DNA of 64,000 nucleotides. It comes from Adiantum capillus-veneris. Its lineage: Eukaryota; Streptophyta; Polypodiopsida; Polypodiales; Pteridaceae. The stretch covers positions 3,769,997 through 3,833,996 of the forward strand of contig CM043964.1 of assembly GCA_014529385.2 (NCBI GenBank), written 5' to 3'. A program made the position numbers and the translations under genes. The notes beneath the pieces are model-generated. The model ran no database searches and was not told the DNA's origin. It saw only the letters and a program-made list of their open reading frames with translations. Positions 1 through 9,852 of this stretch are shown piece after piece. The stretch's first letter is position 1, and each line of letters begins with the position of its first letter.

Positions 1-459
1 CACTTGCTAGGGCATCTGCTTCTTGGTTTTGAGCCCTTGGGATATGGTGTATTTGAACTTCTTCAAACTTACCCAACAAGGTTTTTACACCACTTAAGTG
101 AGTCCTTAAACTAGGATTCTTGCATGTCCATGCTCCATTTACTTGCCTTACCAGAAGTAGAGCATCCCCAAATACATTAAGGCGTTGTACACCTTGCGAG
201 ACGCACCATTGTAGACCCTTGGTTAGTGCTGCATACTCAGCTTCATTGTTAGAATGTGAATCTAACAATTGGCCCAACGAAAATACCTTTGTCCCTTTGT
301 CATCAAAGACCACTATGCCTGCAGCTGCTTTGTCGGACGCTCGCTTGTAGGCTCCATCAAAGTAGAGAGAGTATGCTCCTTCTACCATCGGTGGTACTGG
401 AGGTAATCGGACTTCTCCTTCCTTAGATTGATTCTCCTTCCTTTCAAAGACTTGGTAGG
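1..459 (-). pseudogene. E1 second (plant-type) RNase H, cut by the window edge
   Basis: Translation of the minus strand gives LYFDGAYKRASDKAAAGIVV, then LDSHSNNEAEYAALTKGLQW, then VNGAWTCKNPSLRTHL and HHIPRAQNQEADALAS. These carry the FDGa, sNNEAEY and nqeADaLA motifs with the Asp-Glu-Asp-Asp set of an active type I RNase H like the domain of plant Tat elements. It is in a different frame from 460-1131 because of a one-base deletion near 459. The motif order and spacing are intact, so the domain itself is well preserved although it could not be translated as part of the polyprotein in this copy. Confidence 0.8.
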
Positions 460-1131
460 TCATGAGTCCCCTAAACTTGCCCTTGTCGTGCTTTCTACCT
501 GTACTGTGTAGTCAAACTCTTGCAGACGAACTAGCCATTTAGTAATTCTAGCAGACACATCCATGTGTTGTACAACATAGGGAAATATTTCATCCGTGGT
601 TAGAATCACAAATTGCTTAGGCAGCAAATATGACCTAAACTTTGTAGTTGCAAATCTAAGAGCTAGGACTAAGTGTTCCACATGGGTGAAACCTTTCTCT
701 CCTGCTGTCATCATTCGACTAGAGAAGTAGATTGGCCTCATGAAAGATGTCGTCGTATCCTTTTGGAGTAGCATAGCCCCCAATGAGTCATCACCAACAC
801 TTGAGGTGACATAGAATTTTTCATCCCACTTAGGTGGTGAGATAGTTGGCAGAGTGGCTAAGACCTCCTTTACCTTGTTGTAGTGATGTTCGCTTTCCTC
901 GTCCCAAGTGAAAGTTGATCTTTGAGTGAGTTGTTGCAGTGGTAGAACAAGTTGTGATAGTAGATGTATGAATCTACTTAAGTACCTCACCTTCTGTAGA
1001 AAAGAGACCAGTTGACGTGCGGTCGTTGGTGAAGGTAGGGCTATGAGTGCGGACACCTTACTTGGGTCGGCGTTGATACCTTTTGCTGAAATTTCATGGC
1101 CTAGTAGAATGACTTTACTCTCCCCAATGTG
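460..1131 (-). pseudogene. E1 RT C-terminus and first RNase H
   Basis: This is in the same frame as the gag-pol ORF, directly after its TGA. It holds the RT thumb/connection (GHEISAKGINADPSKV, then PSPTTARQLVSFLQKVRYL) and the Ty3-type RNase H region (WDEKFYVTSSVGDDSLGAML, FSSRMMTAGEKGFTHVE). The usual catalytic Asp of the DAS motif reads as TSSVGDD here, so the first RNase H may have lost activity. That fits Tat elements, where the second RNase H can take over (inference). The frame ends near 459, where one C appears to be missing compared with the homologous LADLLTY of E2. Confidence 0.8.
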
Positions 1132-3849
1132 TCATTTATCCACATTTAATTGCCCACCTAGGCTCTGTAACCTGGCCAAACCTTCAGTTACCTTTTCTAA
1201 ATGTGAAATACGGGAGCTATATATACAAAAATCATCAATGAACACTCTTATGGATGTTCCAAAGAATGGTTGAAAAACATATGTGACATATCTTTGGAAT
1301 GTGGCAGGTGCATTTGTGAGACCAAATGGCATAACCCTGTATGCAAAACAACCCCATGGCGTGATAAAAGTGGTTTTTAGCGGATCTTCCAAGGCTATGC
1401 GTATTTGAAAGTATCCAGAATAACCATCACAGACGGTATAGCATTCAAAACCCGCTACTTCATTCAGAATTTCATCCAAGAAAGGGAGAGGAAAGTGGTC
1501 TCTCTTTGTAGTTGCCTTTAGTGGTTTGTAGTCAACACAGACCCTCCACTTACCATTCTTTTTAGGCGTCACCACTACGGGTGACACCCATTCTGAGTTT
1601 TCTACAGGATAGATGAATCCCGCCTCCAGCAGTTTCCTTACCTCAGCCAAGAGTGCCTTTTCTTGTATGACCCCCAATCGTCGTAGCTTTTGCACAACTG
1701 GTTTTACCCCTTCCTTCAGCTTAATATGATGTTCCACCACTGTAATGCCTGTAATTCTTTCATAGTTGTCAATGAACAGGTTAGGAAATCCCATCAACAT
1801 TTGCAAAAAACTATCTTTCTCCTCAAGTGTTAATTCCGTAGACAACATACCCTTCAACTTACTTTCTCCTAGGCCAGGTGATTTGCTCTCCTCTTCATTG
1901 GATTGCCCTTTTGGTGATGGATCACCAGTTGTGCTTACCCTTTGTGGATCCTTCATAATGATACCCATCACATCAATGGAACTGTCACTTTCGTCGGTGG
2001 ATGTGGTCTCCTCCTCAGAACTAGAAGATTCGCTAGTGGTTTCATCTGCCGATGTTTCCAGATTCATTTGCTTCTGCTTGCCAATCCTCATGTCGTAGTA
2101 GATTGTCTCCCCTTTCTTACCGGTCATGCGTAGAAGGCCAGTACCCCAGTCCTGTTTTGCCTTCATGGCCATCAACCATGGCCTTCCCAAAATTAGTGGA
2201 TAGCCCTCTCCCTTAGTAGGCATCACAAAAACATCTACCTCTACCTCAGTGTTGAAAGCTTTGATTTTCACGGCACTTACCACACCCACACACTTAACTT
2301 TTGCGTTGTTTGCCATCTTTGCCTTGCATGGAGAAGGCTTGTCAACCTCGAGCCCTAATCGAAGCATCATAGCTTCGCTCATTACACAGATTTGTGCACC
2401 TCCATCAATGTAGGTGTTTCCAACCCTCTTTCCTTTTATGTTTACGTCGACAATTGGAAGGATGTCATCCATGTTGCATCCCGAAATTGCTCCGGCTACC
2501 TTTGTTTTGGAGTGTCTTGTACTTACCATTTTAGACCATTGTCGCCTTACTTTTGGTGCAAGATGTAGCAGCTGTGGCCATGTAATCTTCGGTCCTTCCT
2601 CTGCCACATCCAATGTTAGATCATAGGGCTTAGAACTTTCCCCTAGCTGGAAGTCGGTGATGCCCAATTTCCGTCGTGGCCTGGATGGCCTCTTGCTAGT
2701 TTCTCCTCTCATGCTTCTCTCATCATCTGATTGTGTAGCTTTCTCCCTCCTAGCTCTTTTCACAGTCATGGCTTCAAGTGGTTCTAAAAAGGTTACCTTC
2801 TCCTTACCCTTGTCCCTCTCCTTTGCTCTGGGTGGATCCACTACTATGGCTTTTCCTTTCTCTTCTAGCCTTATGATGTTTACAGGGCGATCAGGTGGTG
2901 GGGTTGGTGGAAGAGGTGGGATGGATGCTTGTAGTGGTGTCTGGGGTGGACATAGAATTTGTGTTGGTGGGGGTGGTGCTCGGGGTGGGGGTGTTCTTTC
3001 TCTAGGGGGTGACAATTGGTTCCTCCTACCTCCTCTATTATAGTTTTGTCGTGGTTTGGGACAGTAGTACATACCGTGACCGTCTTCTCCGCAGTTGCAG
3101 CAATGATACTCCCTGTTTTGTCGTCGTGCTCTTCCAGGGTCTTGATCTCTTTCTTGACTCCTCCCTTGTTGTATTAAGTGGACAGACAAATTCTGCAGTT
3201 GGTCAGTAATATGGGCCAACATATCTTGTTGGTCATCTCTTACCCCAAGAGCCGGTGGTGGTGGTGGAATGGTGGTTGTCATAGTTGCTGGTCGACGCGA
3301 TGTTCCTGCTTCTGTTGACTCGGTTTCTTTGGCTTTCATTCGCAGCTTCTTGTCCTTAAGGCGAGCAATCTCAACGGCTAACTCGTACGTAGCCGGGAAT
3401 CTACCTTTCACCTTCTCCTTGAGAAGCGGCCATAAGCCATGCGTGAACCGATCTTTTTTTAGGAAATCGGGTGCAGCTTCCCCCCTAGCCAGTGACTCAA
3501 CCCACCGTTCCCACAAATCCACAAATTTGGACTCATAGGTGGCATATTCTAAGAGACCCTCCTGCTTCAAGTCTCTCAACTTGTCCCACAACTTTTTTGA
3601 AGTGGTACCTCCCCCAAAGCTCCTCTTAAAAGCGGTTTTTAAGGGTTCCCAGTCATCCTTGGTTGCTTGTGGAAGTGCATTGTACCATGATCTAGCTTCT
3701 AGCTTCATGAGATGCTTAAAGATTCTAACCCGGGATTCATCCGTATCTTTGTTGCTCACTACACATGCTACTTCAAAGTCATCTAGGAAGTCTGTTACCA
3801 AATCCTCCCCCTTCTTTCCTTTAAATGTTAGAAATGCTACACTTGCCAT
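1132..3849 (-). CDS. gag-pol: E1 Gag-protease-RT polyprotein (open N-terminal part)
   Basis: Start chosen at the ATG at 3849, followed by MASVAFLTFKG; an upstream in-frame ATG at 3879 would add ten residues. Counted from 3879: retrotransposon Gag domain about residues 20-180, proline-rich linker, CX2CX4HX4C zinc knuckle near 261-274, retropepsin with IDGGA near 492 and LILGRPW near 562, acidic Ser/Glu-rich linker near 605-640, then RT from about 750 with KKNGKWRVCVDY, RVMPFGLTNAPATFQ and the catalytic FIDD near 880. The polyprotein would form particles, mature itself and copy its RNA. It stops at a TGA (1132-1134) where the homologous E2 frame reads Cys (KKCHLAQ), and the same frame continues beyond, so this is a nonsense mutation. 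Gag and pol share one frame without a shift. Confidence 0.85.
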   Translation of the reverse strand: MASVAFLTFKGKKGEDLVTDFLDDFEVACVVSNKDTDESRVRIFKHLMKLEARSWYNALPQATKDDWEPLKTAFKRSFGGGTTSKKLWDKLRDLKQEGLLEYATYESKFVDLWERWVESLARGEAAPDFLKKDRFTHGLWPLLKEKVKGRFPATYELAVEIARLKDKKLRMKAKETESTEAGTSRRPATMTTTIPPPPPALGVRDDQQDMLAHITDQLQNLSVHLIQQGRSQERDQDPGRARRQNREYHCCNCGEDGHGMYYCPKPRQNYNRGGRRNQLSPPRERTPPPRAPPPPTQILCPPQTPLQASIPPLPPTPPPDRPVNIIRLEEKGKAIVVDPPRAKERDKGKEKVTFLEPLEAMTVKRARREKATQSDDERSMRGETSKRPSRPRRKLGITDFQLGESSKPYDLTLDVAEEGPKITWPQLLHLAPKVRRQWSKMVSTRHSKTKVAGAISGCNMDDILPIVDVNIKGKRVGNTYIDGGAQICVMSEAMMLRLGLEVDKPSPCKAKMANNAKVKCVGVVSAVKIKAFNTEVEVDVFVMPTKGEGYPLILGRPWLMAMKAKQDWGTGLLRMTGKKGETIYYDMRIGKQKQMNLETSADETTSESSSSEEETTSTDESDSSIDVMGIIMKDPQRVSTTGDPSPKGQSNEEESKSPGLGESKLKGMLSTELTLEEKDSFLQMLMGFPNLFIDNYERITGITVVEHHIKLKEGVKPVVQKLRRLGVIQEKALLAEVRKLLEAGFIYPVENSEWVSPVVVTPKKNGKWRVCVDYKPLKATTKRDHFPLPFLDEILNEVAGFECYTVCDGYSGYFQIRIALEDPLKTTFITPWGCFAYRVMPFGLTNAPATFQRYVTYVFQPFFGTSIRVFIDDFCIYSSRISHLEKVTEGLARLQSLGGQLNVDK

Positions 3850-4687
3850 GATTACTGAGAGAGAGCTAGAAAGACACACTGCTTAACTTGCAAAAGTTTT
3901 TTTCTTCTTTACAAGGAGGCGTGTATACCCTCTTATACTAGGACATAGATTAAAACTTCAAACGGTACATTGCCTTGTACCAAAGGTAAGACAAATGGTT
4001 GATCTGATGCCAGAACCTCAAAAAATCACTCCCCACCCAGCATGGTGTCAATGACGTGCTGGTAGTGAGCCTTCAAATCCAGTATTACCTTGATTGAGCG
4101 TACACGTGTTGGTATGTGTGATCTGTCTTGAGGTAGGTTGTACTGATTCATGTGAAGCTTAGAGGTGCTTAGTCACTGTCCAAGCTTGTGGGAGAGGGTG
4201 GTGTTCTTTCCTGAAACAAACTCAGTAGATCCCTAGTTTCTCTAGTGAGAGTGTGAGCCAATGCTTCCGTTATCTATGCTGCAGCATCAGGTGCGACTTG
4301 AAAACTGACTGTGATAATTACCTCGGTGACTTGAGTTACCCGATTCTCAAAGTAGAATAGTGTTGATTCTCTATTGTGTAGAGCTCCTTCCATTTCGTTG
4401 TTGTGGGTTGGTTGTAGGTTGCGGACATGGTTTCGACCTTCTCCTTCTTCTTCTTGGCACTTGGCCTATGTATATCCACTGGGTTTGGCGTGTTGGTTGA
4501 CTCTCCCACTGCAAATCGATTACCGTTACGCCTGGCACTCGAGCTTCGATGGAAATGCGGAGTTCATCTAGTTGTGCTTGGAGCTCTTCTTCTTCTGTCG
4601 TCCAATTAGCAAATCCTGCTAGCCATTCATCCATTCACAATAGTTTAGGGGTTTCAGTCTTGTAAACTGAAGGGTTTCATGAAAAGA
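3850..4687 (-). other. E1 untranslated leader
   Basis: This is about 840 bases between the PBS and the gag start. Short open frames exist (for example 4371-4634) but none resembles a known domain. It is taken as the RNA leader, which would hold packaging signals. Confidence 0.6.
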
Positions 4688-4705
4688 TCCTCAGTGGGGG
4701 CACCA
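4688..4705 (-). promoter_or_regulatory. E1 primer-binding site
   Basis: On the minus strand the LTR end (CCCGTCA) is followed by TT and then TGGTGCCCCCACTGAGGA. This begins TGG, as required to pair with a tRNA CCA end, and sits 2 bases inside the LTR. I have not assigned the primer tRNA. Confidence 0.75.
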
Positions 4706-4917
4706 AATGACGGGAGCAAAGCGAACCTCGAACCCCGACGGCCTCTAAAACACCGGGGACCGAATGGCGCGCCTCGAGCCTGTTATGGTAAAGCAAACAG
4801 GGGGCACCACCTAGCTTCAGCGGCTAGGACGCAAACAACACACCACCATAACAAAGTTTTCATCCAAGAGAGATGGATGCTTGGGAGTAATGATGAAAAG
4901 GAAAGGGAATGAGATCA

Positions 4918-4920
<3 letters not shown>

Positions 4921-4965
<45 letters not shown>
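4921..4965. repeat. (GA)n microsatellite in E1 LTR
   Basis: About 22 uninterrupted GA units lie inside the LTR. Confidence 0.95.
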
Positions 4966-4968
<3 letters not shown>

Positions 4969-5440
4969 GGGAGGGGGTATAGCGGCTTAGTACTTAGGCA
5001 TCACAAAAGGATGGCGAATCCGCACACCCTTCACACATACACAAGCTCACTCCAAAACACAAGACTAGGTGGCGATTCCGCACACCTCACATGGGCTAAA
5101 TATTGCAAGAAAACATACTCACAAAACCTCAAGCTTTATTTAGAGAATAAGGCGATGAAATGGGGAGCATAGGGTAGGGGAATGAGAAGGGAGAGCGTGG
5201 TAGAGCACATGGCGGATAGGTGGGAGTTGATGGCTAAGACTCGCACGAGGGTTATGGCCATCATCCTTCATTTAGTTTCCGTTCATCTTCCATAGCCCAA
5301 GGGTGTAGAGGTCATGCTCAAGACGAGCATGGTGATTGCGGTGATGGTGATGGTGTGTGTGTGTGTGTGTGCACTAGGCACACACAATGCATAGTGTACT
5401 CTTTGGTGATGGTGTGTGTTTTTGTGTGATGGTGACCCCT

Positions 5441-5449
5441 TTTTATATA
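5441..5449 (-). promoter_or_regulatory. E1 LTR TATA box
   Basis: The minus strand reads CTATATAAAAAGG about 120 bases inside the inferred LTR start. This is the expected place for a U3 core promoter reading into gag. Confidence 0.55.
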
Positions 5450-5589
5450 GAGGAGGAAGGGGGACGAATTCTAGAATTTAGAACTGAAGAAATCATTATC
5501 TACATAGGCCATGTGACTGTGGGCCCCACTTGTCTGACTGTGTGTATATGTGCCAGAACAGCAGTCTCATGAGAGAGAGACTAAGAGAG

Positions 5590-5967
5590 AGAGCTTTCTA
5601 TCAAGAGAGAGCAAATTGGGTATTGGAACCATTCATTGGTAGTTGTGTTAAAGCTTTCATGGATGACTTCTGTGTCTACAGCAGTAGGGTTGAACACCAT
5701 GAGAAGTTGCAGATGGTATTGGGTCGATATGATGAATGTGGAGGACAACTTAATCCAAAGAAATGTCATCTAGCACAGCCAAGGGTGAAACTATTGGGCC
5801 ATATGGTGTCAGAAAATGGCATTGAGGCTGATCCTGATAAGGTTAAGTCTATTATTCTTCTTCCATCACCTACGAATACAAAGCAATTGGCAACCTTTAT
5901 ACACAAAGTGAAGTACATCGCACGGTTTATTCCATTGTCTTCACAGCTCCTTTATCCATTACAATAA
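5590..5967 (+). pseudogene. E2 RT C-terminal part
   Basis: Reads from NWVLEPFIGSCVKAFMDDF, containing the catalytic MDD, through GGQLNPKKCHLAQPRVKLLG to PSPTNTKQLATFIHKVKY. The fingers and most of the palm are missing upstream, where GA-rich sequence and the E1 LTR take over. It ends at TAA (5965-5967), where homologues read through into RNase H. Confidence 0.8.
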
Positions 5968-6320
5968 GTGGCAAAGCATGATCCATTGCAATGGGATGAC
6001 AAGTGTGAAGAAGTGTTTCAAGAGGTGAAAGGGGTGTTAGGGGGTTGTCAGCCATGCAGGCTCCTGATTGGGAGAAAGTGTTTTATGTAAATCCATTACT
6101 AGGGGATGATGCCATTGGAGCCATGCTATTGCAAAAGGGGAAGGGCAGCCATTATATGAGGCTAGTGTATTGTGCAAGCCGTGTGAAGCTGGTAGCGGAG
6201 AGAAAGTTCTCGGAAGTAGAGCTAGTGATGGCCAGTGTAATATTTTCTTGTCGATGATTTCGTCATTACTTGCTACCACGACCTTTTGTTTTCTTGAAGA
6301 GTTATGCCTTTTTGCCATAG
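5968..6320 (+). pseudogene. E2 first RNase H remnant
   Basis: The region after the TAA continues the alignment to E1 (PDWEKVFYVNPLLGDDAIGA, then LVYCASRVKLVAERKFSEVE) but needs a frame change near 6040 and meets a stop near 6256. As in E1, the motif that should carry the first catalytic Asp is altered. Confidence 0.65.
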
Positions 6321-6516
6321 TTAATTAATGGTACTAACATGTCAAATGTGGTGAAGAAATGAGTAATTGAGCTGCAAGAGTTTGAGTTCTCTTTTCTAGT
6401 GGAAGATAGTACAAGGGCTACCCTAGCTGATTTGTTGACCTACAAGGAGAATCCCCTTATTGTTAAGGAAGAGGTGATGAGAAAGGTAGTTGAAGAAGTG
6501 CCACAGATCAGCAATG

Positions 6517-6960
6517 CACATGTGTTGTTCTTCGATGGTTCATACTGAAAGAGCCATGATGCGGCTTCAGGGGGTATAGCACTTTATGATCCAGAGGGGA
6601 AGCTAGTATGCAAGAGAGGGTTCAAATTGGATGCTCATAGTAACAATGAGGCTGAATATGCTACTCTGGAAGCCGGATTACACATTTTTTTGAAGCATGG
6701 GGTTCGAAGGTTGAGCATAAAAGGTGTTGCCTTGTTAGTGGTGAAGCAAGTGCTGGGTGTGTGGAAGAGCAAGAACACCTCATTGAAGGAAATGTGTTTC
6801 AGAATTAAAGGCGCGTTAAAAAAGTTTGAAGCATGGAGCATTAGACACATTGAACGTGCTCTAAATGGAGAGGCACATGAAGCAGCTCAAAGCATGATTG
6901 GGGAGCTAGTTGTGTTGAGGACCACTTTACCTCTTTATCATGGCCGGGAAAGTTTGGCTC
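6517..6960 (+). pseudogene. E2 second (plant-type) RNase H
   Basis: Shows FFDGSY, a stop codon (TGA near 6547), then SHDAASGGIALYDPEGKL, LDAHSNNEAEYATLEAGLHI and IERALNGEAHEAAQSMIGE. This is the counterpart of the E1 domain, with the final Asp of the ADaLA motif replaced (HEAAQS). One nonsense codon separates the first catalytic Asp from the rest. Confidence 0.7.
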
Positions 6961-7039
6961 AAGAAGAGGAGTTTTTGCTAACAGGAATCATTCCAAAGGA
7001 GATTCATAAGTCTAAGAAGTATGGCTTTGTGCGTAGAGC

Positions 7040-8294
7040 ATATAGGTACAAATTGATTGGTGATGTCTTATACATGAAAGGGGCTGATCTCGTGTTGAGA
7101 CGTGTACCTTGGAGGGAGGAGCTTTACAGAGTGTTGGAAGAGAATCATGAAGGCGCATGTGGCAGCCATTTTTCTCTAAAGATCACCTTGCATGAGATCT
7201 TGTAAGAGGGCTATGTATGGCCCAGTTTGCATAGTAGGTCTTGCAATAGGTGTCAAGCAGTTGGGAAGAGAGTGTTGAAGCCAGAGCTACGAAAAACCAT
7301 TATGGCGTTTGATGTGTTTGAAAAGTGGGGGATTGATGCAATAGGCCCGTTACCTATCACAAGTAGGGGCAAAAGCTATATTTTGATGGCAGTGGACTAT
7401 CTCTCTAGATGGGCAGAGGCTATAGCAGTAAAACAGATCACTGCAAAGGATGTGGCAAAATTTGTGTATGATGAAATATGTTGCAAGTTTGGGGTGCCAT
7501 TGGAGCTACTTTCAGATAAGGGGCCATGATTTAGAGCTAAAATGCTAGATTTTTTATGCGCGAAGATGAAGATTAGGCACCAACATACCACTCCTTATTA
7601 TCCGCAGTGTAATGGCTTGAATGAAAGATTCAATGGTGAGTTGGTACAAATTCTTTCAAAAGTGACAGAGCACCAAGGAAAGAATTGGGATTTGGAATTG
7701 CCTAGTGCACTATGGGCTTACCGTACGTCGGTGAAGACAGGTACATGGTTTACTCCATTTCATTTGGTGTATGGAAAGGAAGCACTATTGCCTGTGGAAG
7801 TAGAGTTGCCTGCAGTCAAGATGTTAGAGAAGTTGCTTGGGCCGCCTAGTGATGCATTCTAAGAGAGGCTCTTACAGCTACAAGAGGTTCAGCTGGATAG
7901 GATGAGTGCATTGGAACATTATGGGCAGATGCAAGATAGGGCTTTGGCAAAGATAAATGAAAAGGTCAAAAGTAAGGGTATCAAGAAGCATGACTTGGTT
8001 TTGCGCTACAACAGTAAGCTGGACAACACCTTCCAAAAGAAGTTTCAAATTAAGTGGGAAGGCCCTTTCAAGGTAGTGGAGTGTTTCCCGAATGGTACAT
8101 ATCAGTTGGCTAACCTGGATGGGTTTCTACATAAGTCAAGGGTAAATGGATTGCATCTTAAATTGTATCATGCCAGGTTGATGATGGTCGCGAAAGATGA
8201 GCTCTCTGTAGAGCAAGTGATGTTTGTGAGGGATGAGGAGACCTGTGATAAGGCGAGCTTCATATCTCTTTTTGCTACTGCTGATCATGAATGA
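7040..8294 (+). pseudogene. E2 integrase
   Basis: The order is an H2C2 zinc-binding part (ENHEGACGSHFS ... SRSCNRCQAVGK), a catalytic core with Asp in WGIDAIGPLP, Asp in LELLSDKGP and Glu in NGLNERFNGELVQ, then a C-terminal DNA-binding part (GIKKHDLVLRYNSKL, WEGPFKVVECFPNGTYQLANL). Stops interrupt at 7203-7205, 7527-7529 and 7860-7862, so it is inactive. The catalytic D, D and E residues are otherwise all present. Confidence 0.8.
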
Positions 8295-9400
8295 TCTAGC
8301 AGGCTAGGGGATGGGCAAATTATGTCAAGAGTTTTTTGGAGCAAGGGATTGCGCATATGTACATACACATGCATGGTGCATCGAATAAAGGATTGCCCAA
8401 TTTCCGTAGCCAGGTGGTTACGTGGGGCCCACGTGTGTACAGGTAGGACAGGGTGTACATAGTGCAGCGATTTTCACTATTACCAGTACCAGTACCAGTG
8501 TGTTTTTTCTACAATAAGGAGGAGTTGGTAGCGCGTAATACTTCTCGAGGAAGCTATCCGCGGGCCGACGACATGAGGTAAGCAGGTGCGTCAGATGGAA
8601 TCTAGTGGCGTCAGGACGTCGAATGGGGTCAGTACTTGCACGCGGAAAAGTACGGGCACGATGTGGGTGTTTTCTTGTGATACTTATGCAGAAAGGTCAT
8701 CATGAGGACCACTTTTTGGGGCTACTTCACGTGGTTGTGGAATGCATTATTGGGAAAAGCTGAGTGCCAGGTGTGCGCATGGCACGATGTGGGTGTTTTC
8801 TTGTGATACTTATGCAGAAAGGTCATCATGAGGACCACTTTTTGGGGCTACTTCACGTGGTTGTGGAATGCATTATTGGGAAAAGCTGAGTGCCAGGTGT
8901 GCGCATGATGCAAAAAGGTGACAACTATGCACTACGAGGTCAGTTTTTTGGCCTGTTCGGGGTCCGTTTGAGGTCATCTAAAAGGCCAAGGGTGCCCAGC
9001 TAATAATGCTAAGTGTGGGAACTGAAAAAAATGAGAGAAGACCAAGAAAAACGTGGATAGGAGAGGAGGAACAGCCGCAGGTGTGTTTTTGTTCATTTTG
9101 GAGCCTGTTTTGGCCGTAAACTGCTCATCCGAGGTCGGATTTGAGCACTTTCACATTGTATACTGCGGTTTTGGGCCGTTCTGGACGCGATGGTGCTGTC
9201 CATTTTGCCAAATTCCTCACTCTTTTTCTACTGTTTTGGCTGTGTAAGTTTCTCCTATGAGCGAAGCTTGTGCTCCAGTTTGTGATTGTATCTGGCTTAT
9301 TTTACCCATATTGTGTGAGCTATTTGCCCCATTGGTGTTGGCCCAAGCTCATTTGTATCTAAATATCAGAAATTCTCCTCTTTTGAGCTGAGTTTTTTGG
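8295..9400. other. Non-coding stretch after E2
   Basis: No coding similarity seen. It should include E2's 3' non-coding part and possibly LTR remains, but there is no second copy to define an edge. The only structure noted is the 126-bp tandem duplication at 8656-8907. Confidence 0.4.
8656..8907. repeat. 126-bp tandem duplication
   Basis: Two adjacent copies (8656-8781 and 8782-8907) beginning GCACGATGTGGGTG and ending GTGTGCGCATG. They look identical by eye, so the duplication is recent. It is too short and too few to be a satellite. Confidence 0.9.
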
Positions 9401-9426
9401 GGGTGTGTGTGTGTGTGTGTGTGTGT
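9401..9426. repeat. (GT)n microsatellite
   Basis: A short GT run, close to the inferred 3' end of the minus-strand L1-type LINE. It could be its tail or part of the target. Confidence 0.85.
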
Positions 9427-9852
9427 ATGTCTCTGTGTGGAGTGGGTAAACGGATAGTCTCTCTTCTCTCACTCCATCGGTGTGTTCCCTGTCTTGGCCA
9501 GGTGGATTGTGTAAGCCGAGTGGTGCCCCACAGTGTGTGTGTGTATCTTCCCAAGAGTGTGTGTCGGGTTGTTATAGAGGCGTTCTGTGTGTTTCCTCCC
9601 GCTCACAACGTCCCAGTCAAACAGTGTACTGAAAGAACCGGACTCCTGGGTGGTCTGCAGAAGAGAAGGTATCCCTCCATAGCCACTCACCAGGATCCCA
9701 CTGTACTCGTGCCAGCGGACAACACTCCCAAGCACATAGCCTCCAGTGTCCAGTCTTAAGAGTTGCTGGGTTAGGGTCTATGATAACGGTCCTCCCACAG
9801 ATGCCCACTACTTGGATTCTCTAAAAACAGCACTCTGCTACCTGCGGAGCCT

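Larger units (their letters stand above)
1..5569 (-). mobile_element. Ty3/gypsy LTR retrotransposon E1, Tat-like, 5' part only
   Basis: Read on the minus strand this is LTR (5569 to 4708), PBS, a leader of about 830 bases, gag, protease, RT, RNase H and a second RNase H that runs off position 1. Integrase and 3' LTR lie outside the window. A second plant-type RNase H after the retroviral one is the hallmark of the Tat group of Ty3/gypsy elements. Its frame is broken by an in-frame TGA at 1132-1134 and a one-base shift near 459, so this copy is not autonomous. It ends against E2, an oppositely oriented relative whose RT is cut exactly there, so E1 probably inserted into E2. The second target duplication would lie outside the window, so nesting is inferred. 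Confidence 0.85.
4708..5569 (-). repeat. E1 5' LTR
   Basis: The left edge is fixed by the PBS (TGACGGG in plus orientation). The right edge is placed at the CA of GCAGTCTCA at 5569, just before E2-derived sequence. That gives TG...CA ends and a length of about 862 bp. It contains a (GA)n tract (4921-4965), a (GT)n tract near 5353-5371 and a minus-strand TATA box. The partner LTR is outside the window, so the right edge is a best estimate. Confidence 0.65.
5590..8294 (+). mobile_element. Ty3/gypsy Tat-like element E2, decayed internal fragment
   Basis: A plus-strand run of RT end, RNase H, plant-type RNase H and integrase in canonical order, broken by several stops and shifts. It is colinear and clearly homologous with E1 (for example SPTNTKQL against SPTTARQL). 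RT begins abruptly around the catalytic motif, where it meets E1. Many stops are one transition away from the expected codon (CGA to TGA near 7527, CAA to TAA near 7860), as expected if methylated cytosines decayed by deamination. No 3' LTR edge could be set. Confidence 0.8.
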
